From: Hydrogenophaga sp. IBVHS1
GTDB taxonomy: Bacteria > Pseudomonadota > Gammaproteobacteria > Burkholderiales > Burkholderiaceae_C
Reading direction: 5' to 3'
DNA: 64,000 nt
NCBI RefSeq assembly: GCF_002127265.1
Contig: NZ_NFUU01000002.1
Location: 434,001 to 498,000 of the forward strand
Below are positions 23,944-33,285 of this stretch, in pieces; positions within the stretch are counted from its first letter, which is position 1; each line of letters opens with the position of its first letter. The notes below the pieces were generated by a model that ran no database searches, was not told where the DNA came from, and worked only from the letters and a program-made list of their open reading frames with translations. The position numbers and the translations under genes were made by a program.

Positions 23944-25104
23944 ATGGCAAGCCAGGCCAATGCCTACATCGTGGGTGCCTACGAGCACCCCACCCGCAAG
24001 GCCGACGACAAGTCGCTCGCGCAACTGCACGCCGACGTGGCCAAAGGCGCGCTGGAAGACGCGGGCCTCACCAAGGACGACATCGACGGCTACTTCTGCG
24101 ACACCGAAGCGCCGGGCCTGGGCGCACTGTCCATGGTCGACTACCTCGGCCTGAAGGTGCGCTACATGGACAACACCGACACCGGTGGCTCGGCCTACCT
24201 GCTGCACGTGGCGCATGCGGCGAATGCCATTGCGCAGGGCAAGTGCAGCGTGGCCCTGATCACGCTGGCTGGCCGGCCGCGCGCCGCTGGGCTGAACGCC
24301 GAGCCGGTGGTGGACTGGAACATTCCCGACATGCCGTTCGAGCAACCCTATGGCCCCACGGTGGTGAACACGTATGGCCTGTGCGCCATGCGGCACATGC
24401 ACGAGTACGGCACCACCAGCGAACAGCTCGCCTGGATCAAGGTGGCCGCTTCGCACCACGCACAGCACAACCCCAACGCCATGCTGAAGAAAGTGGTCAC
24501 GGTGGAAGAGGTGGTGAACTCGCCCATGATCTCCGACCCGCTGCACCGGCTCGATTGCTGTGTGGTGAGCGATGGTGGCGGTGCGCTGATCGTGACCAGC
24601 GCCGAGATCGCGAAGACGCTCAAGCGCAAGAGCGTGCGCGTGATCGGCACCGGCGAAGCGGCCAAGCACCCGAGTGGCGGTCAGATCGACCTCAGCTACT
24701 CTGCTGCCGCGTGGGCGGGTCGGCAGGCGTTCGAGCAGGCGGGCGTCACAGCGGCCGACATTCAGTACGCCTCCATCTACGACAGCTTCACCATCACCGC
24801 GCTGATGCAGATCGAGGACCTGGGTTTCTGCAAGAAGGGCGAGGGCGGCAAGTTCGTGGCCGATGGCGGGCTGATCTCTGGTGTGGGCAAGCTGCCTTTC
24901 AACACCGATGGAGGTGGGTTGTGCAACAACCACCCGGCCAACCGCGGTGGTATCACCAAGGTGATCGAGGCCGTGCGGCAATTGCGCGGCGAAGCGCACC
25001 CGGCGGTGCAGGTGAAGAACTGCCAGCTGGCGTTGGCCAGCGGCATGGGCGGCTGGATGGGCAGCCGCCATGGCGCCGGCGTCCTCATCATGGAAGGGGT
25101 TTGA
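23944..25104 (+). CDS. Thiolase-fold protein lacking the nucleophilic Cys, likely aldolase-type
   Basis: The 386-residue protein is of the SCP2/thiolase superfamily with both halves present. At the place of the usual active-site Cys (NNNCATGSS in SCP-x thiolases) it reads DNTDTGGSA, so Asp79 takes the Cys position. The C-terminal His is kept (NNHPANRGG, His330), and SIYDSFTITALMQIEDLGF is typical of the group. A true Claisen thiolase needs that Cys. Family knowledge: actinobacterial Ltp2 lacks it and, with a DUF35 partner, works as a retro-aldolase on steroid side-chain CoA esters. The DUF35 gene follows 4 bp later, so I infer the same type of reaction. The ATG at 23944 was chosen over an upstream in-frame ATG at 23905. 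Confidence 0.85.
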   Translation: MASQANAYIVGAYEHPTRKADDKSLAQLHADVAKGALEDAGLTKDDIDGYFCDTEAPGLGALSMVDYLGLKVRYMDNTDTGGSAYLLHVAHAANAIAQGKCSVALITLAGRPRAAGLNAEPVVDWNIPDMPFEQPYGPTVVNTYGLCAMRHMHEYGTTSEQLAWIKVAASHHAQHNPNAMLKKVVTVEEVVNSPMISDPLHRLDCCVVSDGGGALIVTSAEIAKTLKRKSVRVIGTGEAAKHPSGGQIDLSYSAAAWAGRQAFEQAGVTAADIQYASIYDSFTITALMQIEDLGFCKKGEGGKFVADGGLISGVGKLPFNTDGGGLCNNHPANRGGITKVIEAVRQLRGEAHPAVQVKNCQLALASGMGGWMGSRHGAGVLIMEGV

Positions 25105-25108
25105 CATC

Positions 25109-25501
25109 ATGACCACAGAACAGCGCACGCCGGCGTGTCCCGGTACCAACATCGAGAACCAGCCATTCTTCGACGCGGCGGCCGACGGCCGATTCGTGCT
25201 CAAGCACTGCGAGGGCTGCGGCCAATTCCACCACTACCCGCGCGCCATCTGCCCGCACTGTTTCAGCGACAAAACGAGCTGGAAGGACAGCGCCGGCAAC
25301 GGCACGATTTATTCTTTCAGCGTGATGCGGCGCGTGCCGCAACCCTATGCGCTCGCGTACGTGACGCTGGACGAAGGCCTGACGCTGATGAGCAATGTGG
25401 TGGACGCAGACCTGGATGCGCTCGCTATCGGCCAGCGGGTGAAGGTGGCGTTTCGCAAGACCGATGGCGACGTGACGGTGCCGGTGTTCGTGCCCGCCTG
25501 A
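25109..25501 (+). CDS. Zn-ribbon/OB-fold (DUF35) partner of the thiolase-like protein
   Basis: The 130-residue protein has a rubredoxin-like zinc ribbon with CEGC at residues 34-37 and CPHC at 48-51, then an OB fold (GTIYSFSVMRRV, LAYVTLDEGLTLMSNV). This is the DUF35 architecture. These proteins bind thiolase-like subunits and help them bind acyl-CoA; DUF35 together with Ltp2 forms an aldolase in steroid degraders. It starts 4 bp after the thiolase-like gene, so the two are made together. A stand-alone function is unlikely. Confidence 0.9.
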   Translation: MTTEQRTPACPGTNIENQPFFDAAADGRFVLKHCEGCGQFHHYPRAICPHCFSDKTSWKDSAGNGTIYSFSVMRRVPQPYALAYVTLDEGLTLMSNVVDADLDALAIGQRVKVAFRKTDGDVTVPVFVPA

Positions 25502-25506
25502 GGCCC

Positions 25507-27126
25507 ATGTCCACCGCTGCCCTCAACGCCTTGCCCCGGCGCCGTGAGCGCCACTTTGGCGACCGCGTCGTCTGGTGTTTCCAGGACCGTGCGCGCAACG
25601 TGTTCGCTGGTTTCTCGGCGGCGGTGCGCGCCCACGGCGACCGCACGGCCCTGGTGTTCGGCGAGCACCGCTGGACCTACCGCGAACTCGATGGCGAGAT
25701 CGCGCGCATGGCCGCCGGCCTGCACGGGCTGGGTATTGCACCGGGTGACCGCGTGGCCCTGCAGGTGCGCAACCGCGCCGAGTTCGTGGCGCTGTTCTAT
25801 GCGATCCAGCGCCTGGGCGCGGTGGCCGTGCCGATGGACGTTCGCCTGCAGGGGGCCGAAGTGGCCCACGTGGTGGCCGACGCCGGTGCGCGGCTGCTGC
25901 TGCACGACGCCGAGCTGGCCGATCGCGCGCGGACCGCGCTTGAGCAAGTCCCAGCGCTCGCCGTGGTGCCCCTGCCCGAGCCGGGGCAAGGCCGTCTGTT
26001 CGCCAGCGCCGACGGTGCGCTCGCGCCGCCGCCGCACGAAGGCATGGCCGAAGACGACGTGGCCATGATCCTCTACACCTCGGGCACCACCGGCAAGCCC
26101 AAAGGCGCCGCCATCGCGCACCTCAACGTCGCGCATTCGGTGATCCACCACGCGGGCAATCTTGGCCTCGGGCCAGACGACCAGTCGGTCGTTGCGGTGC
26201 CGATCAGCCACGTGACCGGCCTGCTGTGCGGGGTGATCGCACCGCTGTGGACCGGCGGCACGCTCACGCTGCTGCCGTACTTCAAGGCCAAAGAATTCCT
26301 GCCAGTGGCCGCCGCCGCGCGCATGACCTACACCATCATGGTGCCGGCCATGTACAACCTGTGCCTGCGCGTTGAGGGCTTCGACTGGTCCACGCTTTCG
26401 GCCTGGCGCCTGGGCCACTTCGGCGGCGCGCCCATGCCGGGCGCGACCATTGAGGCGCTGGCGGCGAAGCTGCCCGGGCTCACGCTGGTCAACGGCTACG
26501 GCGCCACGGAAACCTGCTCCCCCGCCATCATGCTGCCGGTCGGCGCCGGGCCGTCGAACCTGGCTTCGGTGGGTCGGCCGCTGGCCTGCGTGGAGATCCT
26601 CATTGCCGACCCGGAGACGGGCGTGGAAATGCCGACCGGCGAATCGGGCGAGATCTGGTTGCGTGGCCCGATGGTGATTGCGCGTTACTGGAACGACCCC
26701 GATGCCACGACCAAGGGCGTGGTCGCAGGCTGGTGGCGTTCGGGCGACATTGGCAGCGTGGATGCAGAAGGCAACGTGTTCGTGCACGACCGCCTGAAAG
26801 ATCTCATCAACCGCGGTGGCTACAAGATCTACAGCGCCGAGGTCGAGGCCGTGCTGGCGCGCTGCCCGGGTGTGATCGAGTCCGCCATCGTCGCGCGCGC
26901 AGACGCTGTGCTGGGTGAACGCGTGCATGCCTTCGTGTGCGTGACCGAAGGCACCGCGCTCGCGTCCCTGGCGGAGTTCTGCGCTGCGCAGCTCGGCGAC
27001 TACAAGGTGCCCGAAAGCTGGACGCTTGGCACCGAGCCCTTGCCGCGCAACCCGACCGGCAAGCTGGACAAGAAAACGCTGCGCGAACGCGCGGCAGAAA
27101 TTCAAACAGGAGTGAAACCCAAATGA
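25507..27126 (+). CDS. Acyl-CoA ligase (AMP-forming)
   Basis: The 539-residue enzyme carries all class I adenylate-forming motifs: LYTSGTTGKPKG at residues 189-200, GYGATET, WWRSGDIG, DRLKDLINRGGYKI and the catalytic Lys519 in NPTGKLDKK. It activates a carboxylic acid with ATP and CoA, the entry step for a CoA-dependent degradation pathway. I chose the ATG at 25507, which is 5 bp after the DUF35 stop. It overlaps the next SDR start (ATGA). The substrate specificity cannot be predicted from what I can see. Confidence 0.93.
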   Translation: MSTAALNALPRRRERHFGDRVVWCFQDRARNVFAGFSAAVRAHGDRTALVFGEHRWTYRELDGEIARMAAGLHGLGIAPGDRVALQVRNRAEFVALFYAIQRLGAVAVPMDVRLQGAEVAHVVADAGARLLLHDAELADRARTALEQVPALAVVPLPEPGQGRLFASADGALAPPPHEGMAEDDVAMILYTSGTTGKPKGAAIAHLNVAHSVIHHAGNLGLGPDDQSVVAVPISHVTGLLCGVIAPLWTGGTLTLLPYFKAKEFLPVAAAARMTYTIMVPAMYNLCLRVEGFDWSTLSAWRLGHFGGAPMPGATIEALAAKLPGLTLVNGYGATETCSPAIMLPVGAGPSNLASVGRPLACVEILIADPETGVEMPTGESGEIWLRGPMVIARYWNDPDATTKGVVAGWWRSGDIGSVDAEGNVFVHDRLKDLINRGGYKIYSAEVEAVLARCPGVIESAIVARADAVLGERVHAFVCVTEGTALASLAEFCAAQLGDYKVPESWTLGTEPLPRNPTGKLDKKTLRERAAEIQTGVKPK

Positions 27127-28049
27127 CAATCCGATTCGACAACCGAGTGGCCATCGTGACGGGCGCGGGCGCCGGCCTGGGTCGCAGCCACGCGCTGCTG
27201 CTGGCCGAGCGTGGCGCCAAGGTGGTGGTGAACGACATGGGCCGCTCACGCGAACCCGGCCGCGAAAACGAGCGAGTGGCCGACCAGGTGGTGGCCGAGA
27301 TCCGCGCCGCCGGCGGGCAGGCCGTGGCCAACTTCGATTCCATCGCCGAGTTCGGGGGCGCCCAGCGCCTCGTCGATCAGGCGGTGAGCGAGTTCGGCCG
27401 GCTCGACATCCTGATTAACAACGCCGGCTCCCTGCGCGACAAGACCTTCGGCAAGATGGACATGGCCGATTGGGACTTCGTGCTCAAGGTGCATCTCTCC
27501 GGCACCGCCTACTGCACCCGCGCCGCCTGGCCGGTGATGCAGAAGAATGGGTATGGTCGCGTGGTGTTCACCACGTCCAACTCGGGCCTGTACGGTTCGT
27601 TCGGCCAGTCCAACTACGCGGCGGGCAAGATGGGCATGATCGGCCTCATGAACACCCTGAAGCAGGAGGGCGGCAAGTACGGCATTCTGGTCAACACCAT
27701 CGCACCGGTGGCGGCCACCAACATGACCGAAGGCGTCCTGCCGGCCGACATCGTTCCCCACTTCAACCCGGCCCACGTGTCGGCGGCCGTGGCGGTGCTG
27801 TGCAGCGAGCAGTTCAAGCAGGCGGGCGTGATCTGCTCGGCCGCTGCGGGGCACTACGCGCTGGTGCAGGTGTGCAGCACGATGGGCCTGCAACTCGATC
27901 CTTCTGCCGCGCCAGAGCCTGAGACGCTGGTGGAGCGCTGGGAAGAAATCGCCGACGACCGCGCGATGCGGGTGTTTCCGAACGCCGGGGCCGAGACCAC
28001 CGCTATTCTGGAGGCCATCCAGGCGCTGCGCTCGGGCGTGACGCCGTGA
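27123..28049 (+). CDS. SDR, MFE-2 (17beta-HSD4)-like (third of four)
   Basis: The 308-residue SDR resembles the N-terminal hydroxyacyl-CoA dehydrogenase domain of peroxisomal multifunctional enzyme 2: IVTGAGAGLGRSHALLLAERG followed by VVVNDMG. The catalytic Ser is in FTTSNSGLYG and the Tyr/Lys pair in SNYAAGK. MFE-2 enzymes act on (R)-3-hydroxyacyl-CoA, the product of a MaoC hydratase like the one encoded upstream, so the two fit one pathway. The start ATG overlaps the ligase stop, and the end overlaps the GTG of the next SDR, so the three are translated together. Confidence 0.92.
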   Translation: MTIRFDNRVAIVTGAGAGLGRSHALLLAERGAKVVVNDMGRSREPGRENERVADQVVAEIRAAGGQAVANFDSIAEFGGAQRLVDQAVSEFGRLDILINNAGSLRDKTFGKMDMADWDFVLKVHLSGTAYCTRAAWPVMQKNGYGRVVFTTSNSGLYGSFGQSNYAAGKMGMIGLMNTLKQEGGKYGILVNTIAPVAATNMTEGVLPADIVPHFNPAHVSAAVAVLCSEQFKQAGVICSAAAGHYALVQVCSTMGLQLDPSAAPEPETLVERWEEIADDRAMRVFPNAGAETTAILEAIQALRSGVTP

Positions 28050-28858
28050 GCGCTGCTTTCGCCGGGCGCTGTTGCGTCGTGACTGGCGCCGGGGGTGGCA
28101 TTGGTGAAGCGGTGAGCCGCGCGTTCGTCGTGCAAGGCGCGCGCGTGGCCCTGCTCGATGTGGACCTGGCGCGCGCGAGCGCCGTGGCGCAGACCCTGCC
28201 GGACGCACGGGCCTATGCCTGCGACGTGGCAGACTCGGGCGCGGTGCAACGCGCCATGGAGGCGGTGGCCAGCGACCTCGGCCCCATCGACGTGCTGGTG
28301 AACAACGCCGGCATCATCGGCGGCGCCGAATACGCGCGCAACCTGGCCAGCCGCACGGCCCAGCTCGAGGAGCTGCAGCAGGGCCGCACCATCAGCACGC
28401 CCACCAACGCCACCGCCAGCATGACCGACGCGCAATGGCGCGCCATGCTCTCCACCCACCTCGACGGCACTTTCTACTGCACGCGCGCCGTGCTCTCGGG
28501 CATGCAGTCGCGCCGCTCGGGCGCGATCGTCAACATGAGTTCCATCATGGGGCTTTCGGGTGGCAACGGCGTGCCGCATTACGCGGCGGCCAAGGCCGGC
28601 ATCATCGCTTTCACCCGCGCCGTGGCGCAGGAAGTGGCGCCGTTCGGCATCCGCGTCAACGCGGTTGCGCCGGGCTTCATCGACACGGCCATGCGCTCGC
28701 AGTTGCCGCCTGCCATCGCGGCCGGCCATGTGCGCGCCACGCCCATGGGCCGCCTCGGGACTGCACCTGAAATTGCCGATGCCGTGCTCTACCTTTGCGG
28801 CCCGGGCGCTGCGTTCATCACGGGGCAGGTGCTGGGGGTGAACGGCGGCTACCTTTGA
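28046..28858 (+). CDS. SDR-family oxidoreductase (fourth of four)
   Basis: The 270-residue classical SDR starts at GTG, overlapping the previous stop. It has VVTGAGGGIGEAVSRAF, NNAGI, a catalytic Ser in NMSSIMGLS and YAAAK. There is an insertion of about 30 residues after NNAG (EYARNLASRTAQ onward, with STPTNATASMT), unusual for classical SDRs. It is the last gene of the operon. Its 3' end overlaps the convergent TetR gene by 41 bp. Confidence 0.9.
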   Translation: MSAAFAGRCCVVTGAGGGIGEAVSRAFVVQGARVALLDVDLARASAVAQTLPDARAYACDVADSGAVQRAMEAVASDLGPIDVLVNNAGIIGGAEYARNLASRTAQLEELQQGRTISTPTNATASMTDAQWRAMLSTHLDGTFYCTRAVLSGMQSRRSGAIVNMSSIMGLSGGNGVPHYAAAKAGIIAFTRAVAQEVAPFGIRVNAVAPGFIDTAMRSQLPPAIAAGHVRATPMGRLGTAPEIADAVLYLCGPGAAFITGQVLGVNGGYL

Positions 28859-29510
28859 CGCCCGTAGCAGCCGGTGGCGGCTGGGTGAAATCCCGACTGC
28901 GCAGCAGCTCCTGAACGGCCGGCGAGGTACCCAGCAGGTTGAGCGTGAGCTCCACATACATGCGTTGCAGATCGGGAATGGAATGGCGCCCGTTCTTGCG
29001 GTACCAGTTGGCCACGCCGTTGAGCAAGGCGAGGATCGCGAAAGTGGCCACCCGAGCGCTCGGCACGGAAAAGGCGCGTTCCCGAATGCCCGCATCCACC
29101 AGGCTCTGCAGCAATTCCTCGTGCCGGTCGCGCAGCGCCACGAGCACGAGGCGATTTTCAGGCAGCAGGCTGCGCAGCTCCATGGTGCCGATGAACACCT
29201 CGGGCTGGCGACGCGCGTGGAACTCCACATGCGCCGCCACGAAGGTGCAGAGCTTGGAGAGCGTGCCCTGTTCCTGCGCCACCTTCTGCGCCACCTCGGC
29301 CACCAGGTCTTCCATGATCCCGCGCAGCAGCACGAAAAGCAGGTCCTGCTTGTTCTCGATGTGGTTGTAGAGCGATGCCGCCTGAATCCCGATCTCGTCG
29401 GCCAGCGTGCGCAGGCTCACGCCGTGGTAGCCGTGCCGCGCGATCAGGCGGATGGACGCCTCGCGAATGGCCTTCTGCGTGATCTCGCCGCTGACGCGTC
29501 CTTTGGCCAT
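28818..29510 (-). CDS. TetR-family transcriptional regulator
   Basis: The 230-residue protein has an N-terminal TetR helix-turn-helix (residues 6-60; ASIRLIARHGYHGVSLRTLA, then EIGIQAASLYNHIENKQ) and a helical ligand-binding domain. I chose the ATG at 29510 with AAGGGA about 9 bases upstream; a longer frame to 29606 adds residues before the family start. It reads toward the catabolic operon and overlaps its last SDR by 41 bp. TetR proteins of this place often sense acyl-CoA intermediates and repress the operon. The target here is inferred. Confidence 0.9.
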   Translation of the reverse strand: MAKGRVSGEITQKAIREASIRLIARHGYHGVSLRTLADEIGIQAASLYNHIENKQDLLFVLLRGIMEDLVAEVAQKVAQEQGTLSKLCTFVAAHVEFHARRQPEVFIGTMELRSLLPENRLVLVALRDRHEELLQSLVDAGIRERAFSVPSARVATFAILALLNGVANWYRKNGRHSIPDLQRMYVELTLNLLGTSPAVQELLRSRDFTQPPPAATGVKGSRRSPPAPAP

Positions 29511-29602
29511 GGTGTCGGTTCCCTTGCTGACTATCGAAGGGCTCCCCGGCTGAATGAAATCGCACGGGGCGCAAAGCGCTTGTTTATACCAAGCGCGCCC
29601 AC

Positions 29603-29872
29603 TCAAGAAGGCTGCTTGTTGCTCGTGGCCCTGGCGTTCTCGACGGCTTGACTGGAGGCGAGCACGTTGGCCAACGCGATTGCACCAAACTCGGTAAACG
29701 CAAATGGAAGCGCCCGCGAAAATTTGAGATTGGATAGGTGGTCACAGTTTGTGACCACCTCGGCTTTTTCGGCGACATCCAGGCGAAACAAGAAATCCGT
29801 TGGAAAGCGCGCTGCGTTTCTTTTTACGGCTTGGTTGAGTGCCTTCGTGGGCGCGCGGAAGCAATATTTCTC
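29603..29872 (-). pseudogene. ORF6N-domain (phage-type) gene remnant
   Basis: In the 467 bp between the TetR and pcaF starts, one minus-strand frame from 29872 to a stop at 29603 reads APTKALNQAVKRNAARFPTD, then FLFRLDVAEKAEVVTNCDHL and SNLKFSRALPFAFTEFGAIA. This is the middle of an ORF6N domain, found in phage antirepressor/KilA-like DNA-binding proteins. The normal N-terminus (the residues before APTKALN) is missing, with a TGA just upstream. After SSQAVE the family sequence is lost and a stop follows 11 residues later. No start codon suits a complete gene, so it is a decayed fragment. The rest of this intergenic stretch shows nothing else. Confidence 0.75.
29736..29760. repeat. Perfect 11-bp inverted repeat inside the ORF6N remnant
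   Basis: AGGTGGTCACA at 29736-29746 is repeated inverted at 29750-29760 around a 3-base loop, followed by a short T run from 29764. It looks like a terminator or operator, but it falls on the codons for EVVTNCDHL, a conserved ORF6N stretch that yields this palindrome naturally. A regulatory role is possible but not needed to explain it. Confidence 0.7.
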
Positions 29873-29977
29873 TCATGCTCTTCCTGTGTTGAATCCCGTT
29901 GGCGCTGGATTGTAGTGAGTGCTTTTTTCTACAGTCCCGCTTGGTTACAGTCATGGACCGACCCGAGGAAAACCGAC

Positions 29978-31183
<1,206 letters not shown>

Positions 31184-31186
31184 ACG

Positions 31187-31825
31187 CTACAGCCGCCAGG
31201 CCGGTAGCTGCCAGTTGCGCCACAGCGCGAGGCCGCGCAATCCGGCCGTGAACACCACGCAGGCGACCAGTGAAAGCCATCCTGGCGCCTCGATCTGCCA
31301 CAGTCCCACATAGAGCCAGCCACCGGCAAACGCGCACAGCGCGTAAGGCCGGTGGTCTTTGAACGCGGTGGGAATCTCGTTGCACACCACGTCGCGCAGC
31401 ACGCCGCCAAACACACCCGTGATCAAACCCATGAGCACCGCCACCAGCGCCGGCATATCCAGCAGCAGCGCCTGGTGCACGCCCGTGGCGGTGAACAGGC
31501 CCAGGCCCAGCGCGTCGGGCCACTGGATGGCGCGCTCGGTCAGCTTCACATGCCGCCCGCGCAGGAAAAGCATGGCAAGTGCACACAGCGCGAGCACGCC
31601 CCACAGCATTTCCACATGGCGTACCCAGAAAAAGGGGCGCTGGTCCAGCAGCAGATCGCGCAGCGTGCCGCCGCCGAACGCCGCCAGAAACCCCACCACC
31701 GCCACGCCCACGGCATCGAGCCGCATGCGAGCGCCCATGAGGATGCCCGAGAGCGCAAAGGCGGCGGTGGCGGCGAGCTCGACCAGCAGGCGCAGTGTTT
31801 CGCCCCAGAATTGAACGTTGTGCAT
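31187..31825 (-). CDS. TRIC-type (UPF0126, YicG/YadS) membrane protein
   Basis: The 212-residue protein has about seven membrane helices made of two similar halves. Each half holds a Gly-rich FGGGTLRDLL or FGGVLRDVV segment followed by a helix. This is the UPF0126 family, related to trimeric intracellular cation channels and able to conduct K+ or related ions in tested members. The start is 20 bp from the divergent TauE-like gene, so both promoters must lie in or near the coding starts. Confidence 0.9.
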   Translation of the reverse strand: MHNVQFWGETLRLLVELAATAAFALSGILMGARMRLDAVGVAVVGFLAAFGGGTLRDLLLDQRPFFWVRHVEMLWGVLALCALAMLFLRGRHVKLTERAIQWPDALGLGLFTATGVHQALLLDMPALVAVLMGLITGVFGGVLRDVVCNEIPTAFKDHRPYALCAFAGGWLYVGLWQIEAPGWLSLVACVVFTAGLRGLALWRNWQLPAWRL

Positions 31826-31845
31826 CGTCCGGATTGTCCTCTTCC

Positions 31846-32601
31846 ATGCCCCTCATCACTGACCCGTATTTTTATCTCGTCGCCATTCCTGCGGTGCTGT
31901 TGCTGGGCCTGAGCAAGAGTGGCTTTGGTGCCGGCTTCGGCTCGCTGGCGGTGCCCATGATGGCGCTCGCGGTCACCGTGCCGCAGGCCGCGGCCATCCT
32001 CATGCCGGTGCTGCTGCTCATGGACCTGCTGGGCATGGCGGCCTTTCGCAAAGACGTGGACCGTCGCCTCCTGATGTTCCTGATTCCCTGGGGTCTGGCG
32101 GGCATCGTGATCGGCGCACTGCTCTTCAAGGTGCTGGACGCCCGCCTGGTGGCCGGCATCGTGGGTGTGTTCACCTTGCTGTTCCTGGCGCAACGGCTGC
32201 TGTTTCCGCCGCGCGCAGACAGCGCTCCTCCACCGAAATGGGTGGGCGCGCTCCTCACCGTCGCTTCGGGTTTCACCAGCTTCATTGCGCATGCGGGCGG
32301 CCCGCCCATCAACGCCTACGTGATCCCCATGCGACTCTCGCCGGTGCTGTTCACGGGCACCATGGCGTTCTTCTTTTTCTTCGTCAACCTCTCGAAATGG
32401 ATTCCCTACGCCTGGCTGGGCCTGCTCGATCTGCGCAACATGACCACCTCGCTGGCACTGCTGCCGTTCGCACCCATCGGCGTGTGGGTGGGCGTGCGCG
32501 TGGCGCATCGCATCAAGCCCGTGGTGTTCTATCGGCTGGTCTATACCGGCATGTTCCTCACCGGCTGCAAACTGGTGTGGGACGCCGTGGCGATACCATA
32601 G
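31846..32601 (+). CDS. TSUP/TauE-SafE family membrane transporter
   Basis: The 251-residue protein has eight or so membrane helices and the two half-repeats of the TauE/SafE (TSUP) family, with LLGLSKSGFGAGFGSLAVPM near the start and SFIAHAGGPPINAYVIP at the mid-point. TSUP proteins export sulfite, sulfonates or other small organic acids. I chose the ATG at 31846, giving the family start; an upstream in-frame ATG at 31795 lies inside the divergent gene. The substrate is not evident. Confidence 0.9.
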   Translation: MPLITDPYFYLVAIPAVLLLGLSKSGFGAGFGSLAVPMMALAVTVPQAAAILMPVLLLMDLLGMAAFRKDVDRRLLMFLIPWGLAGIVIGALLFKVLDARLVAGIVGVFTLLFLAQRLLFPPRADSAPPPKWVGALLTVASGFTSFIAHAGGPPINAYVIPMRLSPVLFTGTMAFFFFFVNLSKWIPYAWLGLLDLRNMTTSLALLPFAPIGVWVGVRVAHRIKPVVFYRLVYTGMFLTGCKLVWDAVAIP

Positions 32602-32667
32602 GGCTCCATTCCGCCTTCCCCACCGCGCCATGCGGCCGGGGTGTCTACACGCACAAAGGAGCTTCAC

Positions 32668-33285
32668 ATGCCCATCGTGGTGGTTGCCAATCCCAAAGGA
32701 GGCGTGGGCAAGTCCACGCTGTCGACCAATGTCGCCGGCTACTTCGCCCGCCAGGGTCATGCGGTCATGCTGGGGGATGCCGATCGGCAGCAGTCATCGG
32801 CCTTGTGGCTCAGTTTGCGCCCGCCCACCGCGCGCCCCATCCAGACCTGGGACATCTCCGAAGAGCTGGTCGGGCGGCCTCCGAAGGATGTGACCCATGT
32901 GGTGCTGGACACACCCGCCGGGCTGCAGGGCGCGCGCCTCAAAGAAGTGCTGAAGGTGGCCGACAAGGTGCTCGTGCCCTTGCAGCCCAGCATCTTCGAC
33001 ATGTACGCCACACGCAGTTTCCTTGATGAACTGGCGCAGTCCAGTCGCGCCAGCAAGGTGCAGGTCGGCCTGGTGGGCATGCGCGTTGACATGCGCACCA
33101 TCTCCGCCGACAAGCTGCGCGAGTTCGTGGTGTCGCTCGGCCTGCCGGTGCTCGGGGCATTGCGCGATACGCAGAACTATGTGCACCTGGCCGCGCGCGG
33201 CCTCACGCTGTTCGACGTGACGCCGGGTCGCCTGCAAAAAGACCTGGCGCAGTGGGAAGGCATCTGCCAGTGGCTTGACCGGTGA
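32668..33285 (+). CDS. ParA-family ATPase (orphan)
   Basis: The 205-residue protein has the deviant Walker A KGGVGKST at residues 10-17, the switch region GDADRQQSSALW and HVVLDTPAGLQG as Walker B. It lacks the N-terminal DNA-binding region of long ParA proteins, so it belongs to the short ParA/MinD-like ATPases that position cargo. No parB is near. The ATG at 32668 has AAGGAG 7 bases upstream. It overlaps the next gene, a MaoC-type dehydratase, so the two are translated together, an odd pairing. The cargo is unknown. Confidence 0.9.
   Translation: MPIVVVANPKGGVGKSTLSTNVAGYFARQGHAVMLGDADRQQSSALWLSLRPPTARPIQTWDISEELVGRPPKDVTHVVLDTPAGLQGARLKEVLKVADKVLVPLQPSIFDMYATRSFLDELAQSSRASKVQVGLVGMRVDMRTISADKLREFVVSLGLPVLGALRDTQNYVHLAARGLTLFDVTPGRLQKDLAQWEGICQWLDR

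Noticed and set aside
20376..23960. A 1194-residue minus-strand open frame over the SDR, acyl-CoA dehydrogenase and MaoC genes
   Set aside because: It is a shadow of plus-strand genes in GC-rich DNA; the translation is His/Arg/Gly/Ala-rich without any motif.
29738..29977. Longer start of PcaF at 29738
   Set aside because: The extra 80 residues do not belong to thiolases and run through the ORF6N remnant; the ATG at 29978 has a good ribosome site.
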